The position numbers were made by a program, and so were the translations under genes. From Flavisolibacter tropicus (GTDB taxonomy: Bacteria > Bacteroidota > Bacteroidia > Chitinophagales > Chitinophagaceae): a stretch of 64,000 nucleotides of DNA. Under the pieces are notes generated by a model, which saw only the letters and a list, made by a program, of their open reading frames with translations, made no database searches and had not been told where the DNA came from. The stretch is taken from assembly GCF_001644645.1 (NCBI RefSeq), contig NZ_CP011390.1, forward strand, positions 5,225,501-5,289,500, in the 5' to 3' direction. Shown here piece after piece: positions 47,502 through 56,458 of this stretch. Positions within the stretch are counted from its first letter, which is position 1. Each line of letters opens with the position of its first letter.

Positions 47502-48176
47502 ATGAAAAATCTGCAAAAAGTAATAGCCCAAAAGCTGGCGGAGCAATTAAACAATTATGGGTTTGTCTATAAAAATAAAAATAGCTTGGTTAAAGATGAC
47601 GATGTGTTTTTTACAGAAATAGGATTAGACTCTTATTCTAATGGAACAAGTTATTATTTCACGCTAATAATAATACGCACCTTCAAGCGAATGGAAAAAA
47701 TGATTGCTCCCAAGCTTGATATAGTGGATAAGATGCGAAGGCTGGGTAGCTCCTCAGAGACATTGCGTTTTGATGAAAATACTGTAAGGGGCATCTATAA
47801 TGTTGGAACAAGATATGGTTTTGAGCCTACAGAAGCAGGTATTGAGAAGCTAATGGGAGATGTGCTGTATGTATTTAAGCACAAATTTTTTCCTTTATTG
47901 AACACGTTACAATCTTATGAAGATCTGCATGCCTTTATTAATACACCACCCGAGTATTATGAATATAATTGTAAGTATTTCAGCTTCGATGGTGGTATAC
48001 TGTTTCGAAAGATGATTGTTGCTAAGCTGGTTAATAAAGACTATGATGCTGTTTGTGATTGGGTATTGAATGATATGATTGAGCAACGAATGAAAGCAGC
48101 CGATAAAGACCAGTATGAAAGATATAAGGGGGTTTATTATGATCTTAAAGAGCAACTAGATAAAGGCGAGTATTAA
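47502..48176 (+). CDS. Orphan immunity-like protein, distant third family member
   Basis: 224 aa, cytoplasmic, unrecognised. It opens with MKNLQKVIAQKLAEQLNNYGFVYKNKNSL, a helix followed by a GF-(Y)-K strand as in DUF4304-like proteins. It shares with the 232/231-aa paralogues the arrangement of a GI..L...V...K..PL helix and a later FRKMIVAKLVNKDYDAV segment, suggesting distant homology. It sits 170 bp after the first paralogue and 49 bp before the copy-3 dyad element. Function inferred only from the neighbourhood. Confidence 0.5.
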   Translation: MKNLQKVIAQKLAEQLNNYGFVYKNKNSLVKDDDVFFTEIGLDSYSNGTSYYFTLIIIRTFKRMEKMIAPKLDIVDKMRRLGSSSETLRFDENTVRGIYNVGTRYGFEPTEAGIEKLMGDVLYVFKHKFFPLLNTLQSYEDLHAFINTPPEYYEYNCKYFSFDGGILFRKMIVAKLVNKDYDAVCDWVLNDMIEQRMKAADKDQYERYKGVYYDLKEQLDKGEY

Positions 48177-48224
48177 GTATCAATACTCTTTACTGTCTGT
48201 ATAGGTAAGGAGCATCAAGATATT

Positions 48225-48369
48225 TACGCCTTTGTTGGTGTTCTGCGCCGGGTTATGTGGATAGGCTTCACCAACAAAAGCGCTGTAGTTCTTTGACATC
48301 AGTATGAGCTGTCATTATTGGCTGTTGGTGCAGCTACCGCACAGGGCTCTCCGAAACACCAACAGGGGC
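48225..48369. repeat. Double-dyad element, copy 3, fused to the orphan toxin cassette
   Basis: Dyad A: TTTGTTGGTG (48231-48240) with CACCAACAAA (48269-48278), extended outside by CGCC/AGCG-like bases. Dyad B: 48322-48330 with 48357-48365 (CTGTTGGTG / CACCAACAG). Homology to the pre-toxin coding region starts a few bases after dyad B, so the element marks the cassette's left boundary. Confidence 0.85.
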
Positions 48370-49944
48370 ATAAAAATCAGTGCTGCTGCAGCTCAGAAGC
48401 TTTGGAACAGCCCGCTGAGCCAGTGGTTCAGCCAGCATGCCCTCAACGCCAAAGTCTATTGGCACAAGGTAGCTGGGAGCGACGTGGACATCCGGCAGGC
48501 GGCCGGAAATCAAACAGCAGGAAGGGAGGCGGCGGCCAAAGAGTTTGATGAGGGTGCGTTTAGCCAAAACGTGGCCATCTGGATAGAGCACAATGAACAA
48601 ACCGGGGAGATGGAAGTGTACCTGAAGTTCCGCAACGGCTACTTGCAGCCGACCCAATTTGCCAAGGGGAGAAGCGGAGATTGGTTTGCCCGCAAAATCA
48701 TTGACCGCCTTAACCAAAAGCTGGCGAGCAGCAATTGGGACCAACCAATATTAAACAAACAGGAAATACCGGGTGGAGCGGATGGTCGCTACCGTAGTGA
48801 GGAAATGAATGTGCTGCAATGGGCCGCATTTGGTATGGAAGAACTCGGTTATGTGGTCAATAAAGCCGAGATCAACCCTCATTTATGGAATGATATCGAT
48901 GATAAAGCAGCTTATAGTAAGAGTGCGCTTAATGTATGGGCTCCCATAGCGGCCGGTGGCGATCAGGGGCTCCAGGAAGTAAAAGACCTGTATGAACTGG
49001 TAGACTTTGCAGGCGAAGTGATTGAAAACCCATCGGTGGTCAAAGACATTTACAACAGTGTGACCAGCCTCTCGTATGAAGATATCAAGGGGATGGTGCA
49101 AAAGGCCTATGAGGAAAAAAAGGCGCAGTATGAAAAGGGTGGTACTGTGATGCAGTACCATACGACCCGCGATGGCATACAAGCTGTAATGATAGTAGCA
49201 GCTGCCGCGAAAAACCTGCCCGGTATCATAAAAAAGGGAGGCAATGTCCTGCAAAATCTTAAGCAGCTATTGAAGGAAATTCCCCATGCCGATGTAAAAG
49301 CCAAAATATCTAATCTTAGTTCAGAGCTGATTACCAGATTTGTCGAAGATTTTGGAAATGCCAGCACAAATTTATTAAAGCGATTAAAAGAAGACCCGTT
49401 TGTTTTTGATGATTGGTATGGTTCTTTGCAGTCTGGTTTTAAACGTATTAATGTTAATGGTAGATTAGACCAGTTTGGGGAATATGCCATAGAAAGCATC
49501 AATAATACTAAGCTCAAATGGAAAAAGTTAAATGGTAAAATTGATTTTGGAGATAGAAAGGATTTGAGAAAAGTACTTAACCTTACAGATGAAGGGATGG
49601 AAGCGCATCATAAGCTTCCTTGGAAGGTTTGTGAAAATAATCGAGTTATCCAAGAAGCGGCTAAAAATGGTTTCCATCCGAATATGCCTGAAAATGGAAT
49701 AAGTCTGTCGAAATATAAGGCGGGAGACTTAGATGAAGTAGGGCTTCATGCAAATCATCCTAAGTATGATGAATGGGTAAATAAAAAATTGAATGAATGG
49801 AGTGCTTCAAAGGGTAATAGATTTACGCCAGATGAAGCAAATCAATTTATACAACAAGAATTAATACCAGATTTAGATGAACTAATAAATGCAGCAAAAA
49901 GTTCAAATAAAAATTTGAATGACTTTTTTAGGGACTTGTTTTAA
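48304..49944 (+). pseudogene. Orphan toxin cassette: partial pre-toxin plus AHH/HNH nuclease tip
   Basis: An open frame of 546 codons, but it lacks the signal peptide, TANFOR and FN3 parts of the full-length gene; homology begins at KIS (about 48373), corresponding to residue 790 of the 1288-aa protein. The first ~23 codons from the ATG at 48304 are translated dyad sequence, so this start is probably accidental. Residues ~24-335 are the pre-toxin block. The tip (336-546) is an AHH-type nuclease of the HNH/EndoVII superfamily: MEAHHKLPW with His435/His436, MPENGISL, and HANHPKYDEW. It is intact, not frameshifted, so it may serve as a silent reserve tip. Translated on its own it would stay in the cytoplasm. 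The candidate immunity gene begins 11 bp downstream. Confidence 0.85.
48370..49311 (+). repeat. Pre-toxin block, orphan copy (paired with 44061-45000)
   Basis: In-frame duplicate of the pre-toxin coding block. It diverges from the expressed copy precisely after the shared ADVKAKI codons, where the AHH tip begins. Confidence 0.95.
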
Positions 49945-49955
49945 ACAAAAACACA

Positions 49956-50618
49956 ATGGAGTTTTACATATTAGATAACGCAAATGAACCTAGTATTACA
50001 GGTAACGTATATCCTCAGGTAGCAAACTATCGAAATTGGTGTTATGACAATTATGAGTATATCGTTTCACAGCTTACCCCTGATCAACTGCCCGAAAAAG
50101 ATTTTTCTCTTGATTATTTAGAGCTTGATACTAAGGCAGTTTTAACTGATTTTATATCAGTATATAATCCTATTTGGGGATTTATAATTAGTGATAAAGC
50201 CAAAGAAGTATTTGATGGTTGCAATTTGCCTATTCACAAGTACTTCAAAACTATATTGAAGGGTCAAGAGTTAATTTATACAAATTATAATTGGCTTTAT
50301 TTGGTTTCTGAAGTTGGCCATAAGGTTGATTTTAAAATGTCAAGCTTCAAATTGATGAAAGGATTTTTATCAAAACAAATTGATGAAAGGGGCTTTTCGT
50401 CGGTAAATGAAATTGCGGAATTTCAGAAGTTGAATAGCAGAATGAGAATTCTCCCAAACAAAGTTTATATCCAATCTAGCGATGTTTCGACTGATATTTT
50501 TAAGATTGGCATGTTCAATTTTGATTGGATTGTTACTAAGAAACTAGTCGATAATCTAAAAAGTAAAGGTGTTACAGGTTATATAGCAAAGAAAGTTGAT
50601 TGGTTATATACAATTTAA
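49956..50618 (+). CDS. Probable immunity protein for the AHH toxin (Imm11/Imm43-like)
   Basis: 220 aa, cytoplasmic. The layout NPIWGFIISDKAKEVF (a serine-lysine 'S.ka' strand-helix), a central segment with VDFKMSSFKL, a DIFKIGMFNFDWIVTKKLVDNL motif and a terminal GVTGYIAKKV is that of the Imm11 (DUF1629)/Imm43 group, often encoded beside polymorphic toxin tips. It starts 11 bp after the AHH cassette and is AT-rich like it. Family label moderately uncertain; role inferred from position. Confidence 0.6.
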   Translation: MEFYILDNANEPSITGNVYPQVANYRNWCYDNYEYIVSQLTPDQLPEKDFSLDYLELDTKAVLTDFISVYNPIWGFIISDKAKEVFDGCNLPIHKYFKTILKGQELIYTNYNWLYLVSEVGHKVDFKMSSFKLMKGFLSKQIDERGFSSVNEIAEFQKLNSRMRILPNKVYIQSSDVSTDIFKIGMFNFDWIVTKKLVDNLKSKGVTGYIAKKVDWLYTI

Positions 50619-51095
50619 TGATTTATTATAATATCTAACCCTATATATAGCTCAAAGAGTTAAAGGGGATTTGTATTGATATTAACAACTTGTAAAGATG
50701 GGCGTTAGTATTTCACTCTTACTAACATCTGCTGTATTGAATAAAGGTCCAAAAGCGAGTTATTGGAAAAACTTTATCTAGATAAACTCAAAATACTAAA
50801 CAGTATATAAAAAAAACAATATGATAAACTAGTAGAATATTTTTTGCGCCGTTGTTGGTGTTCTATTTATATGGTCTCTGTACTCAAAGCGACCTACACC
50901 AACAGCTGGATGGAAAGAATGTTGTGCGGTAAGTAGGGTGATTGGCAACACCAATAACAGGTGCAGTTTTTTGCCATAACTAACAATTTTTGCATTCAGC
51001 TGTTAGTGAAGGCAACCACGCAGGGCTAAACGAAACATCAACAGCGGCGTAAAAGGATCGAACTATAACCTTATTATTAAACCAATAAAGCCATA
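50619..51095. repeat. Intergenic stretch with double-dyad element, copy 2 (50841-51095)
   Basis: The first ~220 bp hold nothing recognisable. From 50841 the sequence parallels copy 1 over ~250 bp: dyad A GTTGTTGGTG...CACCAACAGC, a conserved middle with AATAACAGGTGCAGTTTTTT, a decayed dyad B (CAGCTGTTAGTG...ACATCAACAGC), GCGGCG and a leader identical to copy 1 through the first six codons of the next gene. Confidence 0.85.
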
Positions 51096-51791
51096 ATGAA
51101 ACAAATAGATAAGCAGATATTGAAAGTGATAAAAAAAACATTTGAAGAATTAGGCTTCCAACAGAAAGAAAAGGACTTACTCTCTTTTAAAAAGATGACG
51201 GAAGCTGGCTTTGAACATATAAGTATTGTAACGGCTTACTGGGCGGGAGAATATAATGGATCTTTCGGTTATGCCAAAAGGCTTGATGTAGTTGAAAGTC
51301 CACTATGGAAATATAGAGAGCAGATCAGATCTAATTATAGAGAGGATATTGATGTTACCTTATTTTTTAGCATGAAATATATGGATTCTGCTATAGCGAG
51401 GAAACTAAATGAAATGCATCAGCTAACCATTGATCCCAGCCCTGAAGGCATTGCTTCATTTTGCCAGTTGGTAACGGATACAATCGTAAATAAAGCAATG
51501 CCTTTGGCCGATCAGTTTAATGATATTCAATTTCTAGAACAGCAGATACGTGTTGCTTTAAAAGAGTATAGTGACTTTTCTAATGAGAATAAAGAAGCAA
51601 ACTTGCTCAGTTTTGTGAATCGTTTGGGACATAACTTCCGGATGCTAGTAATTGCTAAGCTAACTAGTGTAGCGGATTATGAAATGATTTATGAAAAGTT
51701 GCTAGATGAATCCGTTAAGTGGGCAAACGAAGATGAATTTTTTAAAGACTACCCTTTTGTAATGAAAAGCTTGTATAAAGGGTTAAGCTAG
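51096..51791 (+). CDS. Orphan immunity-like protein, paralogue 2
   Basis: 231 aa, cytoplasmic; aligns along its full length without large gaps to the 232-aa protein at 46633, with the C-terminal half most conserved (LGHNFRMLVIAKL, YEMIYEKLLDESVKWANE). The N-terminal third differs more (FGYAKRLDVVESPLW versus FLLSKRVNAIESWLW), as expected if that part recognises different partners. Together with its dyad element it forms a duplicated unit flanking the orphan toxin cassette. No toxin gene precedes it. Confidence 0.6.
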   Translation: MKQIDKQILKVIKKTFEELGFQQKEKDLLSFKKMTEAGFEHISIVTAYWAGEYNGSFGYAKRLDVVESPLWKYREQIRSNYREDIDVTLFFSMKYMDSAIARKLNEMHQLTIDPSPEGIASFCQLVTDTIVNKAMPLADQFNDIQFLEQQIRVALKEYSDFSNENKEANLLSFVNRLGHNFRMLVIAKLTSVADYEMIYEKLLDESVKWANEDEFFKDYPFVMKSLYKGLS

Positions 51792-52125
51792 GAGTACACT
51801 GCATCTTATCAGATACTAGTCTTCCATATGTATGCGGTTGTGTACACTGGATTGCATCATGATTTTAGCTCTTTTACTAACCTATGCTAAAGGAAAAGCC
51901 CACTATAGTGGTACGTGTCATTCAGGAAGCAAAAGCTCTCATGTAAAGCCAAGCGTAAATAGTGGCTAATTGTAGCTTTTTGCAAAAGAAAGACCATTTT
52001 CTCATCTGGTTGTTGCTTAGGCTAGCGTTATAGGATAACCGGTATACTAATAGCAGCGTAACTGTGGGCAGTAATGAAATGATTAAAATATTGTAACTCT
52101 TTTTTTAAAACCAAAACCAATTATT
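51792..52125. other. Gene-free stretch after the toxin locus
   Basis: No coding region. Sequence near 52010-52065 (GGTTGTTGCTTAGGCTAGCG ... ATACTAATAGCAGCGTAA) looks like a decayed dyad B, possibly a fourth relic of the intergenic element. Confidence 0.4.
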
Positions 52126-52566
52126 ATGAAGAAAGCAGTGAAGCTTCTCTTTGTGTTATCTCTGTTTAGTCTGTTTGCTACGTCTTGTAAAAAAGACAAA
52201 GATGACCAGTCTTCTATTGTTGGCAAATGGGGTTTATTTGAAGAGACCGTAAAAACCTATCTTAACGGCAATCTTTCTAATAGCAGCACAGAGCCTGTAA
52301 ATTCTACAAACAAGGAATTGTATTATACTTTGGAATTTAAAGCCGACGGTAAATATGTAATCGAATATATAGATGAAGCTCCTGAAAGTGGCTCATATCG
52401 TATTGAAGGTGCTAAAGCCTACATTAAAGGGGATGGACAAACTAGTAAAAAGGCCTTAGATTGGAGTGTTAACAACAACGAGTTAACCATAACTATCATC
52501 GACGAATCTGCCGGTCAAGGGAGCAATTTCCGTAAAGAGTATATTTCAAAATACAAAAAGAAGTAA
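52126..52566 (+). CDS. Lipoprotein with lipocalin-like domain
   Basis: 146 aa. Lipobox LFATSC (Cys at residue 21) followed by KKDKDDQSS. The mature part starts IVGKWGLFEETV and ends ELTITIIDESAGQGSNFRKEYI, the GKW...L.I..DG.Y pattern of the small lipocalin-like lipoproteins common in Bacteroidota (Lipocalin_4-like). Function unknown. The same lipobox/tether style is seen in the protein at 25396. A hairpin follows the stop. Confidence 0.82.
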   Translation: MKKAVKLLFVLSLFSLFATSCKKDKDDQSSIVGKWGLFEETVKTYLNGNLSNSSTEPVNSTNKELYYTLEFKADGKYVIEYIDEAPESGSYRIEGAKAYIKGDGQTSKKALDWSVNNNELTITIIDESAGQGSNFRKEYISKYKKK

Positions 52567-52579
52567 GTAACATCAACTA

Positions 52580-52612
52580 ATAAAGAGTGCTTTCTTACCG
52601 GGCGCTCTTTAT
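52580..52612 (+). terminator. Possible terminator after the lipoprotein gene
   Basis: 11-bp stem (52580-52590 with 52602-52612) with one G-T wobble, 11-nt loop, no clear T-run after it. Confidence 0.5.
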
Positions 52613-52790
52613 CTGGTAATACCAGTTTTAACCATTACCTATTTTGACTAATAAATACCCTATCGTAAATGTGTATTCAGACGTTGGGCCTATACCTGTC
52701 AATAGAGTTCTGTATAGAAAAGAATAACCAAAAGCTTTATACTTCATTAAGGATTAATAAAAGTCTATTTCAAAACCAAAACTAACTACA

Positions 52791-53055
52791 ATGAAAACAA
52801 ACAATATCTTACCCCTATTATTACTTGTTGTATCAACAACAACTGCTTTTGCTCAAAACAAGAAAGCGATGATGCGCCTGAATCTTCTCCATTAGAAGAA
52901 GTAAACGGCTATGTGATTACGACAAAAGGTGATATTCTTTATGGAAAGATATCAACATCGAAAAGGGGCCGTGGTGGAACCTGAAAAACGTAAAAGAAAC
53001 AACCGCAGATGGCAAGGCTGCAAATACACAATGGATGCTGCCAGTTACAAAGTAA
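52791..53055 (+). pseudogene. Frameshifted remnant of a small secreted protein
   Basis: The ATG at 52791 opens a good signal peptide (ILPLLLLVVSTTTAFAQNKK) but hits TAG after 34 codons. Shifting frame at about 52868 continues as DDAPESSPLEEVNGYVITTK then GDILYGKIS, the 'G.V.T..GDTLYGKI' pattern common in exported Bacteroidota proteins, and a further shift gives WNLKNVKETTADGKAANTQW ending TAA at 53053. At least two frameshifts and a shortened C-terminus indicate decay, barring sequencing error. Confidence 0.65.
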
Positions 53056-53158
53056 TTGCATACTCCGGCACCTCCACTATTCATTGAGCTAGTTCCGATA
53101 AATACATTACTAGTTCAATCTTGCTATTGATTCGTTTAACCAAAACTATCCCAAAACT

Positions 53159-54934
53159 ATGAAGCGATGCTATAAATACTTTTTACTTTTAACACTCAGT
53201 AGTACTTACGCTACTGCTACCTGTGCACAGGCGCTAGACCAGCTAGGTATAAAAAAGGGCGTCAAGATTAATGGCTCTGTTAGTGCCAATACAGTGGCTT
53301 ATATGGCTGCCGGTATTGATTCACGAAGAGATCCCTTTAATTGGTTCTTGCAAGGCAACTTGAATCTTTCGTTGTTTGGTTATAGCATGCCCTTTTCGTT
53401 TAGTTACAGCAACCAGAATAGAAGCTTTTCGCAGCCTTTTAACCGATTTCAGTTTGCTCCGTCGTATAAGTGGGCTAAGGCTTACTTGGGTACTACAAGT
53501 ATGGCATTTAGCAATTACACTCTGGCGGGGCATATGTTTGATGGTGTAGGAGTGGAATTAAGTCCCGGAAAGTGGCGAGTGTCTGTTATGCAAGGACGAC
53601 TGCTAAAAGCCGTGCCTTTTGATATTGCGAATAAAGAATCTTATAACAGCGCGGCCTTTGAAAGAAAAGGGTATGGTATAAAGGCAGGATTTGATAATAA
53701 TGGTAACAGTTACAGTTTCAGTTTGTTTAAAGCTCTTGACAATGTCGGTTCACTAGAGTTTATACCTATTGATGCTACGCTTAGCCCAAAAGAGAATGTA
53801 GCAGCAGCAGTAGCCGTTCGGCAAACCATCTGGAAGCGACTCTTTATGGATATGGAGTATTCAGTTTCTGCATTGAATAGAGATGTCCGTTCTTCGAAAT
53901 CTGTTGAAGATAGTAGTAGCAATAAGGGACAGTATAATTTTTTAAAATCGTGGTTATCACCTACTCAAACAACTACCTATTTTGATGCTTTGCAATCAGG
54001 CATTGGATTTACTGGAAATTTTTATAATGTGCAGTTGCGTTATGAAAGAGTGGCGCCGGGCTATACCACGCTAGGAGCCTACAATGTAATTAATGACTTG
54101 CGGAATATAACAGTTGCGCCTACACTACAACTGTTTAGCGGACGCTTGAACTTAGCTGCCAACGCTGGTGTGCAGGACAATAACTTGGATAGGGATAAGG
54201 CAAGTACTACACATCGTTGGGTTGGAAGTGGTAACCTAAGCTTTATGCCTAATGAGAAATGGCTGTTCAATACATCCTATTCCAACTTTAGTACAATTAC
54301 ACGTGTGCGTCCGTTAACAGATCCTTTTTTTAATAATCCACTCGATTCACTGAACTTCTACCAGGTAAATACAACCTACAATGGCATGGCATCTTATAGC
54401 TTTGGTAGTAAAGAAGTAAAGCATAGCATGATGACTAACCTAAGTTATCAAAAGGCTAGTGATAAGCAATGGCAGCCACAAAGCCAGCAACAGCAGATAA
54501 GTGCTTTTTATACTGGCAATATAGGGTATACCTACAACTTGATTCCCAAAGGGTTTTCTTTAACGGCAGGAGGCAACTATTATGTTCAAGAAGCGCCTGA
54601 TATGCAAACAACATTCCTGGGGCCTTCCATTAATGCCAGTAGGGTATTAATGAAAAAGAAATTACGTTTGAGTACTTCATCGGCCTACAATATTACACAT
54701 GCTACTATAAGCGGTGCTTCTACTAAGAGTGCTGTATGGAATGCCGGTTTTCAGGCGTCGTTTGCACCTAAAGCGAGAGAAACAACAAGTGTTACTGATA
54801 GTGAGAAGAAGAAGGGCATTAATGGGAAGCATGCTATCAATGTTGCCGTTAATTATTTAAACCAATCAGCAGTGGCTAACCGCCCCTCCTTTAGCGAGCT
54901 GACTGCTACTGTAGGCTATAATTGGAGCTTTTAA
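53159..54934 (+). CDS. Probable outer-membrane beta-barrel protein
   Basis: 591 aa, signal peptide ending TYATATCAQ. The mature protein is a long succession of amphipathic strands with alternating aromatic residues (NLNLSLFGYSMPFSFSYSNQ, YSFSLFKAL, LRYERVAP) and finishes with ELTATVGYNWSF, whose terminal Phe is typical of outer-membrane barrels inserted by BamA. No plug or TonB box is seen. Cargo or partner unknown. It follows the toxin locus by about 1.4 kb; a functional link is possible but unsupported. Confidence 0.75.
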   Translation: MKRCYKYFLLLTLSSTYATATCAQALDQLGIKKGVKINGSVSANTVAYMAAGIDSRRDPFNWFLQGNLNLSLFGYSMPFSFSYSNQNRSFSQPFNRFQFAPSYKWAKAYLGTTSMAFSNYTLAGHMFDGVGVELSPGKWRVSVMQGRLLKAVPFDIANKESYNSAAFERKGYGIKAGFDNNGNSYSFSLFKALDNVGSLEFIPIDATLSPKENVAAAVAVRQTIWKRLFMDMEYSVSALNRDVRSSKSVEDSSSNKGQYNFLKSWLSPTQTTTYFDALQSGIGFTGNFYNVQLRYERVAPGYTTLGAYNVINDLRNITVAPTLQLFSGRLNLAANAGVQDNNLDRDKASTTHRWVGSGNLSFMPNEKWLFNTSYSNFSTITRVRPLTDPFFNNPLDSLNFYQVNTTYNGMASYSFGSKEVKHSMMTNLSYQKASDKQWQPQSQQQQISAFYTGNIGYTYNLIPKGFSLTAGGNYYVQEAPDMQTTFLGPSINASRVLMKKKLRLSTSSAYNITHATISGASTKSAVWNAGFQASFAPKARETTSVTDSEKKKGINGKHAINVAVNYLNQSAVANRPSFSELTATVGYNWSF

Positions 54935-55085
54935 GCAGTGTAGTAGTAGTGTGTAAACGTTTCGTTTTCGTTTGCAACAGTTTATAAGTATCTGCAAAAG
55001 CATTTATGAATAAACTCTTTTTGAAATGCAGTAGTTTCAATTATATAATTGAGGATTGTAGTTTTGTTAGTACTAATAAACTGCC

Positions 55086-55883
55086 ATGCTTTCCAACCCT
55101 ATTAAATTTATTGCCGGCTTTTTGCTTTTGTTCTCTTTGTATCATGCTGCTGAATACTTCGTTTTGTTTACGTATAACCCAGGAGCCTTTCTAGCGTTTC
55201 AATTAGTGTTTTTTATAGCAGCTTGGATGTTGGCTAAATGGCAAGGTTACAATGGCCCGGCAGCTTGGGGATTAGATTTGAGAAAAGGTTGGTTCATTAA
55301 TTTACTACTCGGCATGGTAATGGGATTGGTGCTCTATGGCGGAACGTTTGCTATAAGTACTTGGTTAAAAAGCGAGGAAGTGTTTCAGGTGCCTTCTCTC
55401 AAAGACATCTGGCCACAATTGGCACTCTTTGGTTTCGGTACGTTATTCTCATCGTTTTCAGAAGATGTACTTACTCGAGGATACTTGTATAAACATTTAG
55501 CCAATAAAACATCCGCATTGGCTTTTGCATTGATTTCTTCAATAATCTATTTGTTAAACCATATTTATCGGTTAGGCGATGGGGCGGCAACCTTGTCTTA
55601 TATTTTCTTACTAGGTGTTCTATTCGTTATACCTGTTTTATTAACCAAGCGCCTTTGGCTTACTGGTGGTATGCATTGGATTGGTAACACAACCTTTTTT
55701 TATACCCATACTATCATGTCTGTAAAAGATGGAACTGGGAGCTTATTGCCTAATACTATTTTTTGTATTTGTATACTTGTTTTTATCCCAATGGTTGTAT
55801 TAGTCATTCACTTATGTAAGGGGCAATTAATTTATAATGGGGGCGATACACAAAAAAACTTCACAGTTACTGATGCTGCATAA
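55086..55883 (+). CDS. CPBP-family intramembrane protease-like protein
   Basis: 265 aa with about seven to eight hydrophobic segments. The CPBP (CAAX protease/bacteriocin-processing) motifs are visible: motif 1 SEDVLTRGYLY (usual EExxxR, here E-D-x-x-x-R), motif 2 YLLNH, and motif 3 MHWIGN (HxxxN). The Glu-to-Asp change at the second acidic position is conservative. In bacteria the family includes bacteriocin-immunity proteins and membrane proteases; the substrate here is unknown. Stands alone. Confidence 0.8.
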   Translation: MLSNPIKFIAGFLLLFSLYHAAEYFVLFTYNPGAFLAFQLVFFIAAWMLAKWQGYNGPAAWGLDLRKGWFINLLLGMVMGLVLYGGTFAISTWLKSEEVFQVPSLKDIWPQLALFGFGTLFSSFSEDVLTRGYLYKHLANKTSALAFALISSIIYLLNHIYRLGDGAATLSYIFLLGVLFVIPVLLTKRLWLTGGMHWIGNTTFFYTHTIMSVKDGTGSLLPNTIFCICILVFIPMVVLVIHLCKGQLIYNGGDTQKNFTVTDAA

Positions 55884-56458
55884 TGGCAAGTGTATATAAG
55901 AGATATCTTCTCAACACAGTATGCTATTGGTTTGGTTCAGTTTTAAAGGAGATATGATATTTTGATTGCCAATGCACATGAATGTCCTGTTAAAGCGTAT
56001 TCTCCTCCCTAAAAAGCTAAGTGATTAATTAAATAAAGCAGGTAAACTATTGCAATGATTCCAATTGCAGATGTAGTAGCGTTAATGGCTAGCCGAACTT
56101 TTCGATTATGGTTTGATTTGCTGATCATTTTACTACAGGTTTAAGAATGGTGGTCATTGTGTTCTTATACCGGGTACGATCAGTTGGTTCGTTTGTATAG
56201 GATAAAAAGGTAAAAGCTAATCCAGTTGGATAAATGAGCGCTAATTGGTTTTCAGAAGTGTACTACTTAAATTCTTATAGGGGAGTGGGAGTGGAAAACT
56301 TGAAAAACAAGTGCTAAAGAATAGCTTTTCAAGCCTGATGGTTTGTTACAGATGAAGGTAATAATGAATGAGCATTTATACAATAGGTCAAGAAAAAATA
56401 CTAGTAATTGAAATCGCTATTCATTACAATGAGCGTTGGAGTAAATAAATATGTTTTT
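55884..56458. other. Gene-free stretch between the CPBP and histidine kinase genes
   Basis: 575 bp without a recognisable gene, RNA or repeat. Short frames only, with no signal or domain-like composition. Confidence 0.5.

Noticed and set aside
46379..51095. Integron attC sites
   Set aside because: The dyads lack the GTTRRRY/RYYYAAC core (GTTGGTG has T at the third purine position) and no integrase gene is in the window.
55006..55194. 62-codon open frame before the CPBP gene
   Set aside because: Overlaps the well-supported CPBP gene in another frame and has no protein-like features.
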